DNA from: an uncultured Maribacter sp. | Lineage (GTDB): Bacteria > Bacteroidota > Bacteroidia > Flavobacteriales > Flavobacteriaceae | Length of the DNA stretch: 64,000 nucleotides | Assembly: GCF_947495965.1 (NCBI RefSeq) | Contig: NZ_CANMBB010000002.1 | Span: 620,001 to 684,000, forward strand | Direction: 5' to 3' | Part shown: in pieces, positions 17,206 to 25,923 of the stretch | Numbering within the stretch: position 1 is the stretch's first letter | Layout of the letters: every line of letters starts with the position of its first letter | The notes under the pieces: model-generated | Databases searched by the model: none | What the model saw: the letters and a program-made list of their open reading frames with translations, nothing else | Told to the model about the DNA's origin: nothing | Made by a program: the position numbers and the translations under genes

Positions 17206-18864
17206 CTATGCTCCACTTAATAATTCCTTTGCATGTGCAATTGCAGAATCCGAATGTTCTTTTCCTCCTAACATTTCTGCTAACTCCACTACTCTTTCTT
17301 CTTCAGATAGCACATATAAATTAGTTGTAGTTCCTTGTTTATCTTCTGTTTTACGTACTTTATAATGTTGGTTTCCTTTAGATGCAACTTGCGGTAAATG
17401 CGTTATAGAAAAAACTTGCATATCTGCACTCATATTCTTCATAATAACTCCCATTTGTCCAGATATTTCACCTGAAACCCCTGTATCAATTTCATCAAAC
17501 ATTATCGTTGGTAAGTCTTCATATTTAGCTAATATTGCTTTTATTACCAACATAATTCTAGAAAGTTCACCACCTGAAGCTACTTTTTTTAGTTCTCCAT
17601 AATTACCTCCTTTATTGGCAGAAAACAAAAACACTAAATCATCTTTACCTAATGCTTTATAGGCCTCTGCTTTATTAACTTCTATAGTAAAGGAAGCACT
17701 TGGCATTCCTAAAGTACTTAATGAATTTTCTAATTGTTTTTTTAAACTAGGTAATACTTTTTGTCTTCTTTTTCGTAAGCTTATAGCAATGTCTTCTAAA
17801 ACATTTTTTTGCTTAGAAAGCGCTTCTTCTTTTTCTTTAATTGTAGATTCTATATTCTCTGTAGTAGAAACTTTTTCACTTAAATCTTCCCTTACAGCAA
17901 CTAATTCTTCTATAGTTAAAACACTATGCTTTTTTTGAAGATCATACAACAACTGAAGTTTTGCGTTAACCTCTTCTAAAACTTTAGGATTTGCTTCGGT
18001 ATTCTCTATATAATCTTGTAATTCTGTAGCAACATCATCTATCTCTATAAAAACAGATTGTACTCTTTCATTTAAAGAATTGTATTTAGTACTAAAATTA
18101 GACAACTTAGTAGTTACTTGTTTTAATTGAGAAAGCGCTCCTATTACCCCTATTTGTTCCTCATTAAGTAATTGATTACCAGCAGCCAACTGCTCCATGA
18201 TAAGCTCTACATTATTAAGCTGCTCATATTCTTGCTCTAATTCTTCTAAAATTCCTTCTTTTAATGGTGCAGCCTCTAATTCTTTTAATAAAAAGCTATT
18301 ATAATCCTGCTCTTTAGAAGCGTTATCACGAAATACAATAAGTTCTTCTAATTCTTTAACTAAAGATTGATATAATTTTAGGGCAGCAGCATATTTCTCC
18401 AAAATTTTAGAGTTATCTGCTAAAGCATCTATTACTTTTAACTGAAAATTATTATCTCCTAATTGTAGAGTTTGATGTTGGGAATGCACATCGATTAGTT
18501 TTTCTCCTAATCTTGATAGTACATCTAGGGTTACCGGTGTATCATTTACAAATGCTCTAGATTTTCCGCTTGGTTGTATTTCTCTACGTATAATTGTGGT
18601 ACTCTCATAATCTAAATCTTGTTTCGTAAAGAAAGATTTTAAATTATACTTTTCTATATTAAATTCTGCCTCTATAACACATTTAACTGCTTTATCTCTT
18701 AAAGAAGATAAATCTGCTCGTTTCCCTAAAACTAAAGACAAGCCTCCAAGAAGTATAGATTTACCAGCTCCTGTTTCTCCCGTAATTACCGTAAATCCTT
18801 TGGTAAAGGAAACATTTAACTGATCTATTAGGGCGTAATTTTTTATGGATAAATTTGTAAGCAA
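17206..18864 (-). CDS. recN: DNA repair protein RecN
   Basis: 552 aa, SMC-like ATPase of normal RecN length. The N-terminal Walker A is ITGETGAGKSILLGG. Coiled-coil arms span about residues 155-370. The C-terminal half has the ABC signature KKVASGGELSRIMLV, Walker B PTIMFDEIDTGVSGEI and the H-loop THLPQVAS. RecN helps hold and process double-strand breaks for recombination. It is last in the bamD-rpoZ-coaBC-porD-recN cluster and may also have its own promoter (18885-18892). A LexA box was not obvious. Confidence 0.95.
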   Translation of the reverse strand: MLTNLSIKNYALIDQLNVSFTKGFTVITGETGAGKSILLGGLSLVLGKRADLSSLRDKAVKCVIEAEFNIEKYNLKSFFTKQDLDYESTTIIRREIQPSGKSRAFVNDTPVTLDVLSRLGEKLIDVHSQHQTLQLGDNNFQLKVIDALADNSKILEKYAAALKLYQSLVKELEELIVFRDNASKEQDYNSFLLKELEAAPLKEGILEELEQEYEQLNNVELIMEQLAAGNQLLNEEQIGVIGALSQLKQVTTKLSNFSTKYNSLNERVQSVFIEIDDVATELQDYIENTEANPKVLEEVNAKLQLLYDLQKKHSVLTIEELVAVREDLSEKVSTTENIESTIKEKEEALSKQKNVLEDIAISLRKRRQKVLPSLKKQLENSLSTLGMPSASFTIEVNKAEAYKALGKDDLVFLFSANKGGNYGELKKVASGGELSRIMLVIKAILAKYEDLPTIMFDEIDTGVSGEISGQMGVIMKNMSADMQVFSITHLPQVASKGNQHYKVRKTEDKQGTTTNLYVLSEEERVVELAEMLGGKEHSDSAIAHAKELLSGA

Positions 18865-18884
18865 TGTAGATAATTTTATTGCTA

Positions 18885-18892
18885 CAAATGTA
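18885..18892 (-). promoter_or_regulatory. -7 promoter element before recN
   Basis: TACATTTG on the minus strand, in the 56-bp gap between the porD-like gene and recN, matches TAnnTTTG and could give recN separate expression. Confidence 0.4.
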
Positions 18893-18920
18893 ATCTATAT
18901 TCTATCGTAAAAAAATAGAG

Positions 18921-19808
18921 TTAATATTTAATATCATTCCAGGTGCTAGAATATAATGGTGCAATCCTATTTAAGGTTTCTTTTAGCTTCACTACATCCA
19001 CTTTTGGTCCTCCAGAAAAGATATTTTGAATTTCTTCAGACTTTGCATCAAAAAAAGTTTGCATTAAAAAAGCATTAGGCCTTCTTTTTATCATAGTATC
19101 AAACAAGTTCATGGTACCCGCAATAATTTGCTTACCTGTACTATTGTTATCCCCAAGAATATCTAATCCCTTTCTATGGTAATTGTACATTGCAACTCTG
19201 TACTCTTTATAGGTATTAGAAAGTAAATTATCTACAAGTTCAAAACGACTTCGGTCTGATGATTGGCTCCACCCAGCAGAATTACCTCCTTGTGCTTGCG
19301 TAACTATACTTTGCGCTTTTCTAAAAAACTCACTACCGCCTTCTAACGCAAATGTATCTGCATCTAACCCTATCATTATATACACATAATAAGCTACAAC
19401 ACTTACTAAGTTAGATTCATATACGTTTTCATTAAACACCAATGGCTGAAATTCTATGTATTCAAAGTTTAACTGATTGTCTTTATAATTAAAGACAGGA
19501 GTTTCATAAGATGTATTAAAAACCGGCCTAGAAGATTGTATTTGTATATTACCCTTAAACCTGTTAGACTCATACTCTGTGATAGTAATAAACAACTGAG
19601 AATTAATACGTTCATTCTCCTTATACACCTTATTTGTCCACTTTGTTTTATTTACAAAATCGTTTAAAGAACGTTCTAAAGTTTTAAAAATTTGCTGATT
19701 GGTTTGTGAAACCTGATCAGAGTTTACAGTAATTTTACAGTTTAATTCTTGTGCTTTTACAAACAAAGAAAAACCTAAAAAAAATATAGCGATAATTAGA
19801 TTACGCAT
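18921..19808 (-). CDS. DUF4835 family protein, PorD-like T9SS-associated
   Basis: 295 aa with a signal peptide ending FVKAQ (cut near residue 19-20). The body matches the DUF4835 family, whose Porphyromonas member is PorD, a periplasmic protein needed for type IX secretion and gliding-related export. Typical segments are ELNCKITVNSDQVSQTN near the N-terminus and YYVYIMIGLDADTFALEGG in the middle. Its start overlaps the end of coaBC by eight bases. The bamD-rpoZ-coaBC-DUF4835-recN order is, as far as I know, common in Flavobacteriia. Confidence 0.85.
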   Translation of the reverse strand: MRNLIIAIFFLGFSLFVKAQELNCKITVNSDQVSQTNQQIFKTLERSLNDFVNKTKWTNKVYKENERINSQLFITITEYESNRFKGNIQIQSSRPVFNTSYETPVFNYKDNQLNFEYIEFQPLVFNENVYESNLVSVVAYYVYIMIGLDADTFALEGGSEFFRKAQSIVTQAQGGNSAGWSQSSDRSRFELVDNLLSNTYKEYRVAMYNYHRKGLDILGDNNSTGKQIIAGTMNLFDTMIKRRPNAFLMQTFFDAKSEEIQNIFSGGPKVDVVKLKETLNRIAPLYSSTWNDIKY

Positions 19809-21006
19809 CTAGTCTTTGAATTATTTCGTTTAATACATCTAGAGCAACAGCTGCCTTAGTTTTTAATTCAAACGTTTTTATCTGTAAATTGGTATCTATG
19901 AAGGTGATTTTATTAGTTGCTTTTCCAAAACCAGCACCACTATCGTTTAAAGAATTAAGAACAATAGCATCTAAATTTTTTCTTTTTAACTTTCCAGTTG
20001 CATTTTCTACTTCATTTTCTGTTTCTAAAGCAAAACCAACCAAGAACTGATTTGTTTTTTGCTCTCCTAAAGAGAATAAAATGTCTTTATTTTTAACAAG
20101 CTCAATAGAAAACTCCTCTTGTTTCTTTTTTATTTTTTGAGTCGCTTTTATTTTAGGTTTATAATCTGCTACTGCTGCCGCACAAATTGCAATATCTATT
20201 TCTTTATAATATTTATGCACTTCGTCATACATTTCATCTGCAGAAACTACTTTTACCAAATGAATAAAATTGTGATCCACAGTGTATTTAGATGGCCCTG
20301 AAACTAATATTACTTCTGCTCCTAAATTTGCAGCACTTTTTGCAAGTTCATACCCCATTAAACCAGAGGAATGATTGCCTATAAAACGAACAGGATCTAT
20401 TGCCTCATACGTTGGCCCAGCAGTAATTAGAAGTTTTTTTCCTCGCAAAGAAAGGTTCTTTACTATTTCATTTTCTACAAACGAAACAATATCTTCTGGC
20501 TCTGCCATTCTTCCTTCACCAACTAAACCACTTGCTAATTCACCAGAAGTAGCAGGTATAATTATATTACCGTAAGACTCTAAAGTAGTTAAAGATGCTT
20601 TTGTAGAACCATGTTTATACATATCCAAATCCATTGCTGGAGCAATAAAAACAGGGCATTTAGCAGATAAATATACAGCTAGCAATAAATTATCGCAAGT
20701 ACCATTAGCCATTTTAGACATAGTATTTGCAGTTGCAGGAGCAATAATCATATAATCTGCCCAAAGACCTAATTCCACATGATTATTCCAATCTACTTGG
20801 TTTTCCTCTTTAGAAACAAAAGAGGTTACCACAGGATTTTTAGATAACGTGGCTAAGGTAAGTGGAGAAACAAAAGAGCTGGCGCTCTCTGTTAAAACAA
20901 CTTTAACATAGGCGCCAGCTTTAATAAGTTTACGAACAAGAAATGTAGTCTTATAAGCTGCAATCCCTCCAGTGATTCCTAAAAGGATGTTCTTATTAGC
21001 TAACAT
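19801..21006 (-). CDS. coaBC: Bifunctional phosphopantothenoylcysteine decarboxylase / phosphopantothenate-cysteine ligase
   Basis: 401 aa. The N-terminal CoaC flavoprotein domain (1-175) starts NILLGITGGIAAYKT. It carries the active-site His in WNNHVELGLWAD and APAMDLDMYKH. The C-terminal CoaB ligase domain starts with KKLLITAGPTYEAIDPVRF and contains HSSGLMGYELAKSA and AAAVADYKPK. Together they turn 4'-phosphopantothenate into 4'-phosphopantetheine in CoA synthesis. It is three bases after rpoZ and overlaps the PorD-like gene. Confidence 0.96.
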   Translation of the reverse strand: MLANKNILLGITGGIAAYKTTFLVRKLIKAGAYVKVVLTESASSFVSPLTLATLSKNPVVTSFVSKEENQVDWNNHVELGLWADYMIIAPATANTMSKMANGTCDNLLLAVYLSAKCPVFIAPAMDLDMYKHGSTKASLTTLESYGNIIIPATSGELASGLVGEGRMAEPEDIVSFVENEIVKNLSLRGKKLLITAGPTYEAIDPVRFIGNHSSGLMGYELAKSAANLGAEVILVSGPSKYTVDHNFIHLVKVVSADEMYDEVHKYYKEIDIAICAAAVADYKPKIKATQKIKKKQEEFSIELVKNKDILFSLGEQKTNQFLVGFALETENEVENATGKLKRKNLDAIVLNSLNDSGAGFGKATNKITFIDTNLQIKTFELKTKAAVALDVLNEIIQRLDA

Positions 21007-21009
21007 AAA

Positions 21010-21342
21010 TTATGCGTCTTTCTCTGTATTTCTATAGTATATTTTATCATTTAACCACTCTTCTACTGCTAATGCATGTGGCTTTGGTAGTTTTTCGTAA
21101 AATTTAGAAACTTCTATTTGTTCTTTATTTTCAAAAACTTCTTCTAAACTATCGCTATATGTAGCAAACTCTTCTAATTTTTCTAAAAGTTCTTTTTTAA
21201 TATCAGAGTTTATTTGAATAGCTCTTTTAGATGCTATAGAAATAGCCTCGTAAATATTTTCTGTTTCTTTATCAAACTCATTTTTATTAATGGTTTTTGT
21301 AGAAACAGAAGCTTTTGAATTTTTTAAATCGTTCATGTTCAT
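21010..21342 (-). CDS. rpoZ: RNA polymerase omega subunit, Bacteroidetes RpoZ type
   Basis: 110 aa. The core (ENIYEAISIASKRAIQIN) is the omega fold motif in which NIYEAI and the following basic helix wrap the beta' C-terminus. The C-terminal extension (KFYEKLPKPHALAVEEWL) is the form common in Bacteroidetes. Omega helps assemble and stabilise RNA polymerase. The context between bamD and coaBC supports the call. A second ATG two codons in is an equally possible start. Confidence 0.85.
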   Translation of the reverse strand: MNMNDLKNSKASVSTKTINKNEFDKETENIYEAISIASKRAIQINSDIKKELLEKLEEFATYSDSLEEVFENKEQIEVSKFYEKLPKPHALAVEEWLNDKIYYRNTEKDA

Positions 21343-21354
21343 AATACTAGGTAT

Positions 21355-22185
21355 TTATTTTGCTTCCGTAGGAAAACTTTTTAATTCTTTTTCAATTTTT
21401 TTAAGAAGGTCATCCGCCTCTTTTCCAAATTTAGTTTCAGGATATTTTTTCTTTAAAACGCTATAAGCATCTCTTGCATTGTTTAAACGGTCCTTTTTTA
21501 ACACTTCATAACTATTCATTGCCATGTGTGTTGTAGCCTGTAACTTTATATATAAAATATCTTCTTTAAAAATAGATCCAGGATAATCTGAAACAAAATT
21601 ATCACAAGCTGCTACTGCAGATTTTAAAAGTTCATAATTAAACTCTCCTAACTTATTATACTGCTTTGCTATTTCAAAAGACTTTCTTTCTTTTTTAGTT
21701 GTAAGTTCTTTTGCAATTTTATTTGCTTCTTTAAAATACTCAGAATCTGGATAGGTATTAATAAAATTCTGTAATTTCAATAATGCTTTATCCGTATCCG
21801 TTTGATCTAAAGAATAATTAGGAGAAAGCATATAATAACTTTTTGCTCCTAAAAATGCTGCTTCTTGTAACTTGTCACTTTTGGGGTAAGATTTAATAAA
21901 GCGTTCAAATTGATAGCCTGCCATATTATAATCTTTTCTTTGAAAATAAGTATTTGAAAAGAAAAACATTACCCTTTCTCCTTGCGGCTTACCAATATAC
22001 TTTGGAGCTATTTGCTCAAATAAACGATTAGAACGTTTAAAATCTTCTTCTTTATAAAACTTTTCAGCCATGTCATACTTAGCCTTCACATCATCATTCT
22101 TAAGTACTTTTTGGTACTCACTACATGATTGAAATGCTAATGCAACAATAACAATGGAAAAAAAGCTACTCTTCTTTAAAAACAT
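21355..22185 (-). CDS. bamD: Outer membrane assembly lipoprotein BamD
   Basis: 276 aa. A lipoprotein signal ends at lipobox FQSC (Cys near residue 21). Tetratricopeptide-like helical repeats follow, with the family's YKEEDFKRSNRLFEQIAP and YMLSPNYSLDQTDTDKALL (the SPxxxLDQ loop). BamD is an inner-leaflet lipoprotein of the outer membrane and part of the BAM complex inserting beta-barrels. It is the first gene of a five-gene cluster. An exact -7 element ends four bases before its start codon. Confidence 0.93.
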   Translation of the reverse strand: MFLKKSSFFSIVIVALAFQSCSEYQKVLKNDDVKAKYDMAEKFYKEEDFKRSNRLFEQIAPKYIGKPQGERVMFFFSNTYFQRKDYNMAGYQFERFIKSYPKSDKLQEAAFLGAKSYYMLSPNYSLDQTDTDKALLKLQNFINTYPDSEYFKEANKIAKELTTKKERKSFEIAKQYNKLGEFNYELLKSAVAACDNFVSDYPGSIFKEDILYIKLQATTHMAMNSYEVLKKDRLNNARDAYSVLKKKYPETKFGKEADDLLKKIEKELKSFPTEAK

Positions 22186-22189
22186 TCTG

Positions 22190-22197
22190 CAAAATTA
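22190..22197 (-). promoter_or_regulatory. -7 promoter element before bamD
   Basis: TAATTTTG on the minus strand, then CAGA and the bamD ATG. The match to TAnnTTTG is exact, and the spacing predicts a transcript with nearly no leader. Confidence 0.45.
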
Positions 22198-22240
22198 GGA
22201 ATTATCAATGGATATAAAAAACATTTTTACAACGCTAAAA

Positions 22241-22273
22241 TAAAAGCATTCATGGGATACCACAATGCTTTTA
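22241..22273 (-). terminator. Terminator-like hairpin after dapA
   Basis: TAAAAGCATT (22241-22250) and AATGCTTTTA (22264-22273) form a 10-bp stem with a 13-base loop. The following T tract is interrupted, so termination may be partial between dapA and bamD. Confidence 0.55.
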
Positions 22274-22302
22274 TGTTAGTTTTAACTTTCTTGCAAAAAT
22301 AC

Positions 22303-23193
22303 TTATGCAGTTACCTCAATAAACGGCTTTACAAATGTTTCAATTTTTTGCTTTAATTCTAATGTTGCTTCTACTAAAGGTAAGCGTACATTGGCTTTAC
22401 ACAAGCCTGCCAATTCTAAAATTGTTTTAATCCCAGCGGGATTGCCTTCTTCAAAAATTAATTGCATCCCTTCTTGCATATTGTAATGCAATGCGTAAGC
22501 TTCTTCTACTTTCTTCTCTAATCCTAATCGTATCATGGAAGAAAACTCATTAGGTAAGCCTTGCCCTATTACAGAAATTACACCTGAACCGCCAGCCAAA
22601 ACACTAGGCAATGCCGTAATGTCGTCTCCAGAAATTACATGAAAATCATCTGGGGTATTTTTAATTAATTCCATTACTTGTACTATATCACCACAAGCTT
22701 CTTTTACCGCCACAATATTATCAAAATCTTGCGCTAAACGAACTACAGTTTCTGGCAAAACATTACTTCCCGTTCTACCTGGCACATTATATAAGATAAC
22801 TGGAATTGGAGACGCTAAAGATATAGCCTTAAAGTGTTGATATATTCCTTCTTGTGTAGGCTTATTGTAATAAGGAGAAACAGAAAGAATAGCAACAAAA
22901 TCTTTTAAGTCTGCGGTAGATAATTCTTCTACTATTAAAGCTGTATTGTTACCTCCTACCCCTAAAACCATTGGCAAACGCCCTGCATTTGCAGTAGTAA
23001 TTGTATTTATAACTAATTGCTTTTCTGCTTTAGATAGTGTTACAGATTCCCCTGTAGTACCTAGCACCACTAAATAATCTACCCCATTGCTAATATTATA
23101 CTCTACTATTGTAGTTAGAGCAATAACATCTACATTCCCATCTTCATTAAAAGGAGTTACCAAAGCAACACCTGTACCCAACAATTCTTTCAT
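22303..23193 (-). CDS. dapA: 4-hydroxy-tetrahydrodipicolinate synthase
   Basis: 296 aa TIM barrel of the DapA family. [14 protein letters not shown] is the substrate-binding loop, [10 protein letters not shown] carries the conserved Tyr, and the Schiff-base Lys is in [11 protein letters not shown]. It condenses aspartate semialdehyde with pyruvate, the first step committed to diaminopimelate and lysine. dapF, a later enzyme, lies elsewhere in the window. The start codon overlaps the stop of the upstream DUF6913 gene by one base. Confidence 0.94.
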   Translation of the reverse strand: MKELLGTGVALVTPFNEDGNVDVIALTTIVEYNISNGVDYLVVLGTTGESVTLSKAEKQLVINTITTANAGRLPMVLGVGGNNTALIVEELSTADLKDFVAILSVSPYYNKPTQEGIYQHFKAISLASPIPVILYNVPGRTGSNVLPETVVRLAQDFDNIVAVKEACGDIVQVMELIKNTPDDFHVISGDDITALPSVLAGGSGVISVIGQGLPNEFSSMIRLGLEKKVEEAYALHYNMQEGMQLIFEEGNPAGIKTILELAGLCKANVRLPLVEATLELKQKIETFVKPFIEVTA

Positions 23194-23726
23194 TATTCTA
23201 TTTCGTTTAATACTCTTAAATATTTTTTAAGTTCTGTTTTAAAAACTTTAAAATTATTCATTGGAGTATCTAATATTAAATCATTATAAACCTTATCTAC
23301 CTCAACAAAACCAACATTTACTCTTGCTCTTGTCTTTACTGTCATTAACTCTAATAATAAGTTTTCCTCATTATAATAGTTTACTAACATATCATAGTCC
23401 CGACTAAGAAATTCTAAAGCGTAACTATTCTCTATATTTCCATTCCAACCTAAATCTTTTCCAGAGAAAACAGGAATAGAATATGGCGAGTTTTTATCAT
23501 AAAAACTCTTATATCCTATTATTTTAACAGCATTTGGTCGTAATGAAAATTCTTCTATAAATTCATAAAACAAATTTGAGTTTTCAAACTTATCTAAATC
23601 TACAATACAGCCAATAGATGTAATCCCTTTTTTACGCTTAATTTCTGCTTTTGGCTTACTTAATTCTGCCTTTAAAAATTTAGCTCCAGATTTACGTTTT
23701 AATTTATCTTTTATTCCGTTAAACAT
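23193..23726 (-). CDS. DUF6913 family protein of unknown function
   Basis: 177 aa, soluble and basic at the N-terminus ([14 protein letters not shown]). A beta-alpha pattern follows ([19 protein letters not shown] ... [15 protein letters not shown]) with [20 protein letters not shown] later. It matches what I recall of DUF6913, a small Flavobacteriia family beside dapA. No catalytic motif is visible. It is translationally coupled to dapA through a TAATG overlap. Confidence 0.75.
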   Translation of the reverse strand: MFNGIKDKLKRKSGAKFLKAELSKPKAEIKRKKGITSIGCIVDLDKFENSNLFYEFIEEFSLRPNAVKIIGYKSFYDKNSPYSIPVFSGKDLGWNGNIENSYALEFLSRDYDMLVNYYNEENLLLELMTVKTRARVNVGFVEVDKVYNDLILDTPMNNFKVFKTELKKYLRVLNEIE

Positions 23727-23794
23727 GTATTTTTACATTTATACAAATGTAAAGAATCTTCATTTGTTTAGACAGGTCAAAAATAAAAACAATC

Positions 23795-24559
23795 ATGAAT
23801 TTAAAAATAACACATTTTGTTATATTTACAACATTTGGTTTTGTAGTAGCTTGCTCTAACCCTCCTAAAAAATTATCAAAAATAGAAGCTAAACAAATTT
23901 CCATTTCTAATGATTTAAAAAACAATGATGCTCTAGAATCTTATATTATTCCATATAGACAGCACATTAACCAAATAATGGACAGTACTCTTGCCTATAC
24001 TCCAAAGAAAATAACTGCAGATGACGGAGAATACAACACTTCTGAAGGAAATTTATTAGCAGACCTTTTGTATACCCAAGCTAATCCCCTATTTAAGTCT
24101 ATCTCTAAAAAAGAAATAGATTTTGTTCTAATAAATCATGGCGGTATACGCTCTATACTATCTAAAGGAAATGTAACCACAAGAAATGCATATCAAATTA
24201 TGCCTTTTGAAAATACTATTGTTGTTGCAGAACTTTCTGGTAAATCTATTCAAGAACTAGTACATTTTATAATAAATTCTAACACCGCCCATCCTATCTC
24301 TGGTGCACAAATTATACTAAACAAAGACAGTAGTTTAGCTTCTTTTAAAATTCAAAATAAAATTTTTGACCCTAATAAGACGTATTATGTAGCAACACAT
24401 AATTATTTAGCAAATGGAGGCGACAATATGGTGTTTTTTAAAGATGCTATTACTATTACACCTCTAGATTATAAATTTAGAAATGCTATCATAGATTACT
24501 TTAAAAAAGTAGACACTCTTCAGGCTACAGTAGATAATAGATTTTATAAAAAAACATAA
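23795..24559 (+). CDS. 5'-nucleotidase C-terminal domain lipoprotein
   Basis: 254 aa. A lipoprotein signal ends at lipobox VVAC (Cys near residue 20). The rest is the C-terminal substrate-binding domain of UshA-type 5'-nucleotidases: EGNLLADLLY, VLINHGGIRSIL, MPFENTIVVAELSGK and THNYLANGGDNM. It has no metal-binding phosphoesterase domain; that half is encoded by the next gene, two bases downstream. The two probably form one nucleotidase at the cell envelope. The gene order is reversed compared with the fused enzyme. Confidence 0.88.
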   Translation: MNLKITHFVIFTTFGFVVACSNPPKKLSKIEAKQISISNDLKNNDALESYIIPYRQHINQIMDSTLAYTPKKITADDGEYNTSEGNLLADLLYTQANPLFKSISKKEIDFVLINHGGIRSILSKGNVTTRNAYQIMPFENTIVVAELSGKSIQELVHFIINSNTAHPISGAQIILNKDSSLASFKIQNKIFDPNKTYYVATHNYLANGGDNMVFFKDAITITPLDYKFRNAIIDYFKKVDTLQATVDNRFYKKT

Positions 24560-24561
24560 TT

Positions 24562-25473
24562 ATGAACAGAAGAAAATTTATTACAAATACTAGCGCTTCT
24601 TCTGCTTTTATTGGCTTAGGAGGCTTAACATTAGATTCTTGCATTAAGGAAGAGGTTATTAAAATTACTATTTTACACACAAACGATGTACACAGCCACA
24701 TAGACCCTTTTCCAAAAAGTCATTCAGAGTTTGCTAATCTTGGTGGCTTAGCCAGAAGAGCTACTCTAGTAAATTCTATTAGAAATGAAAATCCAAATAC
24801 TCTTTTATTTGATGCTGGAGATATTTTTCAAGGCACACCTTATTTTAATTTTTATGGTGGAGAATTAGAGTTTAAACTTATGAGTATGCTTAAGTATGAT
24901 GCTGCCACGATAGGGAATCATGATTTTGACAATGGAATTAATGGTTTACTTTCTAAATTACCACATGCCAAATTTGATTTAATTACAGCTAACTACGATT
25001 TTACAAATACTGTTCTAGATGGTTTTACAAAACCCTATAAAACCTACGTAATAAACAATCTTAAAATTGGCGTTTACGGTCTAGGCATTAAACTAAAAGG
25101 CCTTGTATCTAAAAGTTTATATAAAGAAACGGTTTACCATAACCCTTTTGAAATTGCTGCAGATATAGAAACCAAGCTAAAAGAAGAAGAAAAATGTGAT
25201 TTAATAATTTGTCTTTCTCACTTAGGATACGAGTACACTACAGAACAAAATCCTGACGACCTTACCCTGGCATCAAAAACCAAACATACCGATTTAATTA
25301 TTGGCGGACACACCCATACTTTTCTTGAAAAACCAACTATAGTTAAAAACGCCGAAAACAGAGAAGTTTTAGTAAACCAAGTTGGTTGTTTTGGTATAAA
25401 TTTAGGGCGAGTAGATTTTTACTTTAGAGGTACTACAAATACAGAATATAATGGCGTTTCTATAAAGGTTTAA
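24562..25473 (+). CDS. Metallophosphatase, 5'-nucleotidase N-terminal domain (Tat-exported)
   Basis: 303 aa. The N-terminus MNRRKFITNTSASSAF is a Tat-type signal, and LDSC could be a lipobox. All metallophosphoesterase motifs are present: ILHTNDVHSH, DAGDIFQGTPY, ATIGNHDFDNG, CLSHLGYEY and IIGGHTHTF. These bind two metal ions and hydrolyse the phosphate ester. The UshA C-terminal domain is missing here and is encoded by the gene just upstream. It likely liberates phosphate or nucleosides from nucleotides outside the cytoplasm. Confidence 0.9.
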   Translation: MNRRKFITNTSASSAFIGLGGLTLDSCIKEEVIKITILHTNDVHSHIDPFPKSHSEFANLGGLARRATLVNSIRNENPNTLLFDAGDIFQGTPYFNFYGGELEFKLMSMLKYDAATIGNHDFDNGINGLLSKLPHAKFDLITANYDFTNTVLDGFTKPYKTYVINNLKIGVYGLGIKLKGLVSKSLYKETVYHNPFEIAADIETKLKEEEKCDLIICLSHLGYEYTTEQNPDDLTLASKTKHTDLIIGGHTHTFLEKPTIVKNAENREVLVNQVGCFGINLGRVDFYFRGTTNTEYNGVSIKV

Positions 25474-25475
25474 AT

Positions 25476-25922
25476 ATGAAATTAGTAAGAACAACATCCA
25501 AAAACAAAGATTTTATTGTTTTAGTAAAAGAACTAGACGCTTATTTAGCTATTACAGATGGCGATGAACATGCTTTCTATAATCAATTTAACTCTATACA
25601 AAGCTTAAAATATGTTCTAGTTGTTTATGTAAATGATATCCCTGTAGGGTGCGGCGCTATAAAACTATTAAATACCTCTTCTATGGAAATAAAAAGAATG
25701 TATGTTTCCCCTAAAACAAGAGGAAAAGGTATAGCTACTAGAATTCTTAAAGAACTAGAGTCTTGGACAAAAGAACTAAATTACACTTCTTGTATTTTAG
25801 AAACAGGCATAAGACAAACCGAAGCGGTTGCTTTATATAAAAAATGTAATTACAACATTATTCCTAACTACGGACAGTATATAGGCGTTAAGAACAGTTT
25901 GTGTTTTAAAAAAGAAGTCTAG
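25476..25922 (+). CDS. GNAT family N-acetyltransferase
   Basis: 148 aa. The acetyl-CoA-binding motif is MYVSPKTRGKGIATRILKEL, with the usual R/Q-x-x-G-x-G/A core. The C-terminal ETGIRQTEAVALYKKCNYNII strand-helix is also typical. The acceptor is unknown. It starts two bases after the metallophosphatase gene, so it belongs to the same operon, though a functional link is not evident. It ends one base before the convergent sugar kinase. Confidence 0.88.
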   Translation: MKLVRTTSKNKDFIVLVKELDAYLAITDGDEHAFYNQFNSIQSLKYVLVVYVNDIPVGCGAIKLLNTSSMEIKRMYVSPKTRGKGIATRILKELESWTKELNYTSCILETGIRQTEAVALYKKCNYNIIPNYGQYIGVKNSLCFKKEV

Positions 25923-25923
25923 G

